Shown piece by piece: positions 5,786 to 10,535 of a stretch of DNA of 10,535 nucleotides (positions are counted from its first letter, which is position 1; the number at the start of each line of letters is the position of its first letter). Both the position numbers and the translations under genes were made by a program. The notes beneath the pieces are model-generated. The model made no database searches. It worked only from the letters and a program-made list of their open reading frames with translations, and was not told the origin of the DNA. This stretch comes from Dehalococcoidales bacterium (GTDB lineage: Bacteria > Chloroflexota > Dehalococcoidia > Dehalococcoidales > RBG-16-60-22): the NCBI GenBank assembly GCA_030606585.1, contig JAUWGD010000052.1, positions 1 through 10,535 of the forward strand. Direction: 5' to 3'.

Positions 5786-7178
5786 GATAGCCCTGCCTAA
5801 AGGGCGTTTATTGAGAAAGACAGCGGCCATGCTTCAGAAAGCCGGCTGGGGCCTTGATGAATATACATCGAACATGGGTTTCTACCGGCCGAAATCGCAG
5901 AAGTTCCCGGACGTTCTGATAAGGGTATTCCACGAGAAGGATATACCCATCCAGATAGCTATGGGGAACTACGACATGGGCATATGCTGCCTGGACTGGA
6001 TAGAAGAACTGCTGGTTAAGTATCCCAGCAGCGACCTGGTCAAGGTGCAGGACCTTATGTACGGCGGCGGCGCTTTATATATAGCGGCGGCTTCATTGCC
6101 GGAAGACCTGCGGCAAAACGGGACTCCGGTGCGTATTGCCAGCGAGTACCCCAACCTGGCGGAGGCTTTCGCCTTGAGGAAGCGCATGAGTCGATTCAGC
6201 ATCTTCCCGGTTTGGGGAGCCGCCGAGGCTTACCCGCCGGAAAATGCGGATATGGTTTTGGTTTCGGCCAAGGCCGGCGCGGAACTGGCAGGCTACGGCA
6301 TGGTGCCGGTGAACAGGATGCTCGATTTCAGCGCCTTTCTCATCGCCAATAAAAACAGCTGGGAGACCAAGAACCTTGATAAGCTGGTAACGTCCATCTG
6401 CGATACGCTGGCGGAGGTGGAAAAGAAGGCAGTCGTCGAAGAGGAAATCGGCGCGGCAGAGATATCCGCGCGAAAGCGTGCTGGTAAAACAGCCGGGGAT
6501 ACCGTCAGGCTGGCTCTCCCCGACGGGCACCAGCAGCAGCCTACTGTTAATCTTTTAAACAGGGCGGGTATCGGGATTGACGATTATCCTTCAGAGACAG
6601 GCAACCGCAGACCCAGGATTAACATCGACGGTATAATGGTCAAGGTTATCCGGCCTCAGGACATGCCGTTACAGGTAGCCAACGGAAATTTCGACTTGGC
6701 GGTTACGGGTCGGGACTGGCTGACTGAGCACCTGGATCAGTTCCCGTCGAGTCCGGTTAAAGAGCTTCTGGACCTGAAGTCCAGTAAGGTCAGGATTGTG
6801 GCCGTCGTCAGCCGGGAGCTTCAGGTCGAAGATACCGGCGGTCTGCGTCAGCTCATCGCCGCAAGAGAAGAGTCTTTCCGGGTTGCCTCGGAGTACGTGA
6901 ATATCGCGGACAAGTACGCCCGGGACAATCACCTCGGGCAATACCGGGTAATTCCCACCTGGGGAGCTACCGAGGCTTTCCTCCCGGAAGACGCCGACCT
7001 GCTTATAGAGAATACGGAAACAGGCAGGACTATCGCCCGGCACAACCTTAAGATAATCGATACGCTTTTTGAGTCGACGGGCTGCCTTATCGGCAATACG
7101 GACTCCGTATCCGCCGCTAAAGGTAAGCGAATTGAGGCTGTTGTAAAAAGACTGCGGGCGGTTGTGGAGGATAACTAA
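5775..7178 (+). CDS. hisG: Tandem-duplicated (fused) ATP phosphoribosyltransferase HisG
   Basis: Catalyses condensation of ATP and PRPP to phosphoribosyl-ATP, the committed step of histidine synthesis. Short HisG is usually about 200-220 residues; this protein has 467 and contains two complete HisG folds joined by a charged linker (about 219-242). Copy 1 (1-218) has IALPKGRLL (5-13), ASEYPN (122-127) and WGAAEAY (147-153). Its PRPP loop is degenerate: SAKAGAEL at 164-171. Copy 2 (243-467) has LALPDGHQQ (246-254), ASEYVN (371-376) and WGATEAF (396-402). It keeps a recognisable PRPP loop, ENTETGRTI (412-420), followed by a conserved L-rich tail. The halves align along their whole length, for example DIPIQIAMGNYD with DMPLQVANGNFD. 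No C-terminal ACT-like regulatory domain is present, consistent with the HisZ-dependent type. Start is GTG 5775 with GGAGGGGG upstream; hisD starts on the base after the stop. One half could be purely structural or regulatory. Confidence 0.92.
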   Translation: MAIKIALPKGRLLRKTAAMLQKAGWGLDEYTSNMGFYRPKSQKFPDVLIRVFHEKDIPIQIAMGNYDMGICCLDWIEELLVKYPSSDLVKVQDLMYGGGALYIAAASLPEDLRQNGTPVRIASEYPNLAEAFALRKRMSRFSIFPVWGAAEAYPPENADMVLVSAKAGAELAGYGMVPVNRMLDFSAFLIANKNSWETKNLDKLVTSICDTLAEVEKKAVVEEEIGAAEISARKRAGKTAGDTVRLALPDGHQQQPTVNLLNRAGIGIDDYPSETGNRRPRINIDGIMVKVIRPQDMPLQVANGNFDLAVTGRDWLTEHLDQFPSSPVKELLDLKSSKVRIVAVVSRELQVEDTGGLRQLIAAREESFRVASEYVNIADKYARDNHLGQYRVIPTWGATEAFLPEDADLLIENTETGRTIARHNLKIIDTLFESTGCLIGNTDSVSAAKGKRIEAVVKRLRAVVEDN

Positions 7179-8474
7179 ATGAGAATCATCGAAGGATATA
7201 ATTCGGCTAAGTCGGCATTGTCGCGGCAGACTCCAAAAGAGTCGCCGGACAGTGACGAACGCGAACGCACAGTCAGGCAAATCGTCAACGACGTGCGTGA
7301 CAGGGGCGATGCTGCTCTTTTTGAGTACACCGAAAAGTTCGACGGCGTTAAATTGACCTCGCTGGAGGTAGATAAAGAGCAGATAGAGCGGGCTTATAAA
7401 GAGTTGGATGCCGGGCTGCTATCCGCCCTGAAACTGGCGACGGAGCGTATCACCAATTTCCACACCGAGCAGAGAAACAGTCTCCTGCGCGAGAGCTCCA
7501 GGTCTAATCTGGGCTGGCTGATACGCCCGTTACAGCGGGTCGGCGTGCATGTCCCCGGTTTCCAGGCGCCGCTGCCGTCGTCGCTGCTGATGACGGCAGT
7601 CCCCGCCAGGGTAGCCGGTGTTAAAGAGGTCATTATGGTTACACCTCCGGGAAAGCAGGGCGAAGTTTCGCCGGTAACGCTGGCTGCGGCGAAGATTGCC
7701 GGGGTCGACCGTCTTTTCTCTATCGGCGGCGCTCAGGCTATTGCCGCCCTGGCCTTCGGCACCGAGTCTGTCCCTGCCGTAGATAAGGTCTGCGGGCCGG
7801 GAAACATATATGTGTCCCTGGCAAAGAAGATGGTCTATGGAGAGGTCGGCATCGACGGACTATACGGACCGAGCGAGGTTATCATCATTGCCGATGAAAC
7901 GGCCAATCCGGAATACTGCGCCGCCGACCTTCTGGCACAGGCCGAGCATGGCTCGCTGGCTTCGGCTATCCTGATAGCTACCTCGCGGCAACTCGCCGAC
8001 CAGGTGAATAAGGAAATCGAGCGGCAGATGGCTGCCCTGCAGCGTAAGGAAATCACCGCCGAGTCGCTGGAGAGCCGGGGGTTGATAGCCGTAGTGGAAA
8101 ATATCGGGGAGGCTATCGAGCTGGCTAATCTTTACGCTCCGGAGCACCTGTGTCTCGTCGTGAAAGACGCGGCCGACTACGTTGAAAAGATTGAAAACGC
8201 CGGGTGCCTGTTCGTGGGGGAAAAATCTATCGAGGTACTCGTCGATTACGTAGCCGGGCCGAGTCATGTCCTGCCCACGGAAGGGACGGCGCGGTTCAGT
8301 TCGCCGCTGAATATCTGCGATTTTGTTAAGATTATCACTCTCGTTAACACTGGTGAGCGGGATATAGAGCAACTGGGTGAAGCGGCGTCGATTATCGCCA
8401 GGGCTGAGGGTCTTGACGCCCATGCCCGGGCGATTGAGAAGCGACTCGAAGATATGAACCGGGGAGGCAGTTAA
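7179..8474 (+). CDS. hisD: Histidinol dehydrogenase
   Basis: Zinc enzyme that oxidises L-histidinol to L-histidine in two NAD-dependent steps, the end of the pathway. Its 431 residues match the family (about 430). The zinc ligands of the E. coli enzyme are all present: Gln254 and His257 in LLAQAEHG, Asp356 in VDYVAGPSH, and His415 in EGLDAHA. The catalytic Glu-His pair is Glu322-His323 in YAPEHL. NAD-site motifs include IGGAQAIAALAFGT (182-195), VCGPGNIYV (204-212) and YGPSEV (229-234). A small departure is VPGFQAPLPSS (125-135), where most members have PGG. The gene abuts hisG with no gap, with TGGAGG eight bases before the ATG, and is followed directly by hisC. Confidence 0.97.
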   Translation: MRIIEGYNSAKSALSRQTPKESPDSDERERTVRQIVNDVRDRGDAALFEYTEKFDGVKLTSLEVDKEQIERAYKELDAGLLSALKLATERITNFHTEQRNSLLRESSRSNLGWLIRPLQRVGVHVPGFQAPLPSSLLMTAVPARVAGVKEVIMVTPPGKQGEVSPVTLAAAKIAGVDRLFSIGGAQAIAALAFGTESVPAVDKVCGPGNIYVSLAKKMVYGEVGIDGLYGPSEVIIIADETANPEYCAADLLAQAEHGSLASAILIATSRQLADQVNKEIERQMAALQRKEITAESLESRGLIAVVENIGEAIELANLYAPEHLCLVVKDAADYVEKIENAGCLFVGEKSIEVLVDYVAGPSHVLPTEGTARFSSPLNICDFVKIITLVNTGERDIEQLGEAASIIARAEGLDAHARAIEKRLEDMNRGGS

Positions 8475-9566
8475 GTGGATTCCGATGGAATAGAAAAGTT
8501 AATACGCCCGAATTTGGCGGGATTTACCGGCTATAGCGCCAGCACCTCGCCGGACACGCTGGCGGGCAAGGTTGACGTGCCTTTGGATAGTATCATCAAG
8601 ATGAACGCCAACGAGAATCCCTACGGCTGCTCTCTGAAAGTCCTTCAGGCGCTGGCGGATTGCTCGCACTTTCACATTTACCCCGACGACGGACAGCAGG
8701 AGCTGCGCAAACTGCTGGCGGGGTATGCCGGCGTCGATGTGGAGAGTATCGTGGTAGGGCATGGCAGCAATACCCTTATCGACCTTATCGTAAGGCTTTT
8801 CGTAGGGCCGGGTGATGAGGTGATTAACTGCGTGCCTACTTTCGATATTTACCGTTTCAGCACGGAGATATGCGGCGGCACCGTGGTTAACGTTAAGAGA
8901 GATAACGATTTCGCGGTGGATATTCCGGCGGTGAAGAAGGCTATCAACGATAAGACCAGGCTGATATTTCTGGCCACCCCCAATAATCCCAGCGGCAATG
9001 TAATGCCCCGGCGGGACGTCGTCGAAATTATCGAGACGGGCGCGCCCGTGGTGGTCGACGAAGCCTACTACGAGTTCAGCGGCGAGACGGTGATGGAGCT
9101 AACCGCCCGCTACAAGAACCTCATGGTACTGCGTTCGTTCAGCAAGTGGGCGGGACTGGCCGGATTAAGGGTAGGCTACGGCGTTTTCCCGCCGAAAATT
9201 GCCGGTTACCTGATGGCGATTAAGATTCCGCACAACGTGAGCGTGGCTGCGGAGGTTGCCGTGCGGGCGTCACTGGCCGACTTGGACTACCTTCAGGGCA
9301 GGATTAAAGATATAGTTAACGAGCGGGAGAGGCTATATGGCGAGCTTCAAAAATTACCGTGGCTGAAACCGTATCCGTCTCAGGCTAACTTCATTTACTG
9401 TGATGTTCTCAAAGGAAGCGCCGACGCACTGTATAAAAAATTGCAGAAAAAGGGAATCCTCGTCCGTTACTTCGATAATCCGCTCCTTAAAAACAGCATT
9501 CGCATCAGCGTGGGCAAGCCCGCGCACACCAATGCCCTGATGAAAGCCCTCCGCGAACTGGAATAA
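8475..9566 (+). CDS. hisC: Histidinol-phosphate aminotransferase
   Basis: PLP-dependent fold-type I aminotransferase converting imidazole-acetol phosphate plus glutamate to histidinol phosphate. Length 363 fits HisC (about 350-370). Visible landmarks are NANENPYG (44-51), the phosphate-binding GHGSN (95-99), TPNNPSGN (168-175) with Asn171, DEAYYEF (195-201) with Asp195 and Tyr198, the Schiff-base Lys224 in SFSKWAG, and Arg232 in LRVGYG. The C-terminal RISVG (about 344-348) holds the substrate-carboxylate arginine. GTG start directly after the hisD stop, with GGGGAGG seven bases upstream. No terminator stem is evident after the stop, so some read-through into hisB is possible. Confidence 0.96.
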   Translation: MDSDGIEKLIRPNLAGFTGYSASTSPDTLAGKVDVPLDSIIKMNANENPYGCSLKVLQALADCSHFHIYPDDGQQELRKLLAGYAGVDVESIVVGHGSNTLIDLIVRLFVGPGDEVINCVPTFDIYRFSTEICGGTVVNVKRDNDFAVDIPAVKKAINDKTRLIFLATPNNPSGNVMPRRDVVEIIETGAPVVVDEAYYEFSGETVMELTARYKNLMVLRSFSKWAGLAGLRVGYGVFPPKIAGYLMAIKIPHNVSVAAEVAVRASLADLDYLQGRIKDIVNERERLYGELQKLPWLKPYPSQANFIYCDVLKGSADALYKKLQKKGILVRYFDNPLLKNSIRISVGKPAHTNALMKALRELE

Positions 9567-9621
9567 CCCCCCTTCAGCTATCTGAGATAACAAATTTACT
9601 CGTATATATCCCTGGCATATC

Positions 9622-9641
9622 TATGTTAAAATAGTAACATA
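9622..9641. promoter_or_regulatory. Upstream operator-like dyad before hisB
   Basis: TATGTTA-AAATAG-TAACATA: perfect 7-bp inverted arms around 6 bases. It shares the core TGTTA-N-AATAG-T-AACA with the dyad at 9675-9695, and the two centres are about 53 bp apart (about five helical turns). It lies just upstream of the hisB -35 element, around position -60 relative to the predicted transcription start. Confidence 0.6.
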
Positions 9642-9657
9642 TTCGCTCGATTAGCTA

Positions 9658-9685
9658 TTGACAAACATAAATAAACTGTTATAAT
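9658..9685 (+). promoter_or_regulatory. Near-consensus promoter of hisB
   Basis: TTGACA (9658-9663), 16-bp spacer, TATAAT (9680-9685): both hexamers are perfect sigma70 consensus. Transcription would start near 9692, about 22 nt before the hisB ATG. This is the strongest promoter match in the window, so hisB can be expressed separately from the hisZ-C genes. Confidence 0.85.
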
Positions 9686-9695
9686 AGTTAACAGT
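9675..9695. promoter_or_regulatory. Operator-like dyad overlapping the hisB -10 and start site
   Basis: ACTGTTA (9675-9681) and TAACAGT (9689-9695) are perfect 7-bp inverted arms around 7 bases. The dyad covers the TATAAT and the predicted transcription start, the classic position for a repressor site. Its inner bases (TGTTA-T-AATAG-TT-AACA) nearly repeat the dyad at 9622-9641. Confidence 0.65.
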
Positions 9696-9706
9696 AAGTA
9701 TTAAGG

Positions 9707-9717
9707 AGATAGCAATG
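9707..9717 (+). other. Start-deciding ribosome-binding site of the HTH-hisB fusion
   Basis: AAGGAG lies seven bases before ATG 9715 (sequence AAGGAGATAGCAATG, about 9703-9717). It fixes translation to include the HTH domain rather than starting at the canonical IGPD boundary near residue 66. Confidence 0.7.
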
Positions 9718-10497
9718 GACTCAACCGATGAAATACTTAAAAAAATTATACAGATGCAAAATAGTGAAGGTTTTTCCGATCAGCAGATGGCTGATAAAAT
9801 AGGGTGCAGCCGGCCGCTTTACCAGAGAACGCGCACCCGTAAAATCCCGGTCGGCGGTATGTTTCTCAAGGGTGCCATGAAGTTGCTGGTCGAGGAGGTG
9901 GTTGAAGGCAGGAAAGCCGTTATACAGCGAAAAACCAGAGAAACGAATATCAATCTGGAACTGGATATAGATGGAAAAGGACAATGGGATATCAATACGG
10001 GCATACCTATCTTCGACCATCTGTTATCGGCAATGATGAAACACGGATTATTTGACATAAAATTAACAGCTATCAGTAATGATGATGACACGCATCACAT
10101 CGTGGAAGACGTGGCGATTTGTTTGGGGCAGGCCTTCGGCGAAGCACTGGGAGAAAAGAAGGGCATCGTACGCATGGCTGAGGCTACGGTGCCTATGGAT
10201 GAAGCATTGGCTACAGTAATAGTAGACATCAGCGGCAGGGGATATACGGTACTGGACCTGAACTTTGCCGGTAATGATATGCCCGGCTTTCCTACCGACC
10301 TTGTCCGTCACTTCCTGGAATCATTCGCGATTGAAGCCCGGTTGAACCTGCACGCGTCGATTATCCGGGGCACCAACGACCACCACAAGGCGGAAGCGCT
10401 CTTTAAAGCTCTGGGACGGGCGCTGGACGCTGCCACTATGATTGACCAGCGTATCAGCGGAGAACTGCCCAGCACCAAAGAGTATCTGGAAGGCTAG
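9715..10497 (+). CDS. hisB: Imidazoleglycerol-phosphate dehydratase with N-terminal XRE-like HTH domain
   Basis: The C-terminal part (about 66-260, 195 residues) is a full-length Mn-dependent IGP dehydratase, which forms imidazole-acetol phosphate. It has RKAVIQRKTRETNI (66-79), TGIPIFDHLLSAM, the metal-binding DDTHHIVEDVAICLG, VPMDEAL, the second motif TNDHHKAEALFKALGRAL, and the PSTKEYL end. Ahead of it sits an extra domain (1-65) not found in ordinary HisB. FSDQQMADKIGCSRPLYQRTRTRK (20-43) reads as helix-turn-helix with Gly30 in the turn, then a hydrophobic helix GGMFLKGAMKLL, as in Cro/XRE proteins. There is no stop between the two parts. AAGGAGATAG before ATG 9715 is an excellent ribosome site, so the long form is the likely product. 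An internal ATG (Met55, weak AAGGG before it) could give a shorter enzyme. No phosphatase domain is fused, unlike E. coli HisB. The gene is preceded by its own promoter and two dyads. Confidence 0.93.
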   Translation: MDSTDEILKKIIQMQNSEGFSDQQMADKIGCSRPLYQRTRTRKIPVGGMFLKGAMKLLVEEVVEGRKAVIQRKTRETNINLELDIDGKGQWDINTGIPIFDHLLSAMMKHGLFDIKLTAISNDDDTHHIVEDVAICLGQAFGEALGEKKGIVRMAEATVPMDEALATVIVDISGRGYTVLDLNFAGNDMPGFPTDLVRHFLESFAIEARLNLHASIIRGTNDHHKAEALFKALGRALDAATMIDQRISGELPSTKEYLEG

Positions 10498-10535
10498 GGG
10501 TTATCCAGAATAGCTAGTTGCCGACCCGTTATTTT

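Noticed and set aside
6093..7280. Long minus-strand reading frames opposite hisG and hisD
   Set aside because: No family resemblance. They arise from codon composition opposite well-conserved his genes.
9877..10497. Alternative reading: HisB starting at Met55 or GTG 62 with the HTH region as untranslated leader
   Set aside because: The ATG at 9715 has a far better ribosome site and the upstream codons form a coherent HTH domain. The GTG lies directly against its purine stretch with no spacing. Kept only as a possible minor internal start.
10498..10535. Possible weak hairpin (GGGTT with GACCC) after hisB as terminator
   Set aside because: Only a 5-bp imperfect stem with a loop of about 20 nt and a cut-off right edge. 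More his genes may follow, so no terminator is called.

Overview
The window looks like a piece of a mid-GC bacterial chromosome. I see no phage, plasmid or insertion-sequence genes. The most likely source is an uncultured Chloroflexota of the Dehalococcoidia type. That is an inference from three things: an archaeal-type FlaH/RAD55-like ATPase, an archaeal/bacterial NfeD-slipin operon, and a his cluster using the HisZ plus short-form HisG system. It has not been tested against a database.

Layout. Positions 1-204 hold no convincing gene. A FlaH/KaiC-like RecA-fold ATPase (205-942, +) and a biotin-protein ligase (1043-1825, +) follow. A strong bidirectional terminator (about 1841-1878) separates birA from a convergent minus-strand operon. 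That operon reads from 4309 down to 1894: long membrane NfeD protease, short NfeD, slipin. It is driven by a good sigma70-type promoter at 4336-4364. The divergent gap 4310-4543 carries two strong palindromes that look like a dispersed chromosomal repeat, plus an exact 10-bp tandem duplication.

From 4544 to the right end is a histidine-biosynthesis cluster on the plus strand: hisZ, a double-length hisG, hisD, hisC, then after a 148-bp gap hisB. The first four genes are overlapping or abutting and probably translationally coupled. Together they encode the first step (HisG with its HisRS-like partner HisZ), IGP dehydration (HisB), transamination (HisC) and the final oxidation to histidine (HisD). 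The middle-pathway genes (hisI/E, A, H, F) are not in the window and may lie downstream.

Three unusual features stand out. (1) HisG is a head-to-tail fusion of two HisG domains. The N-terminal copy keeps the LPKGR motif but has lost the PRPP loop. The C-terminal copy keeps the PRPP loop (ETGRT) but has LPDGH in place of LPKGR. (2) HisB carries an extra N-terminal domain of about 65 residues resembling an XRE/Cro-type helix-turn-helix, fused in frame to a complete dehydratase. (3) This hisB has its own near-consensus promoter (TTGACA-16-TATAAT), flanked by two closely similar dyads of the form TGTTA...TAACA about five helical turns apart, one of them covering the -10. The last two together suggest a bifunctional enzyme-repressor that regulates its own promoter. 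This is a hypothesis from sequence only.
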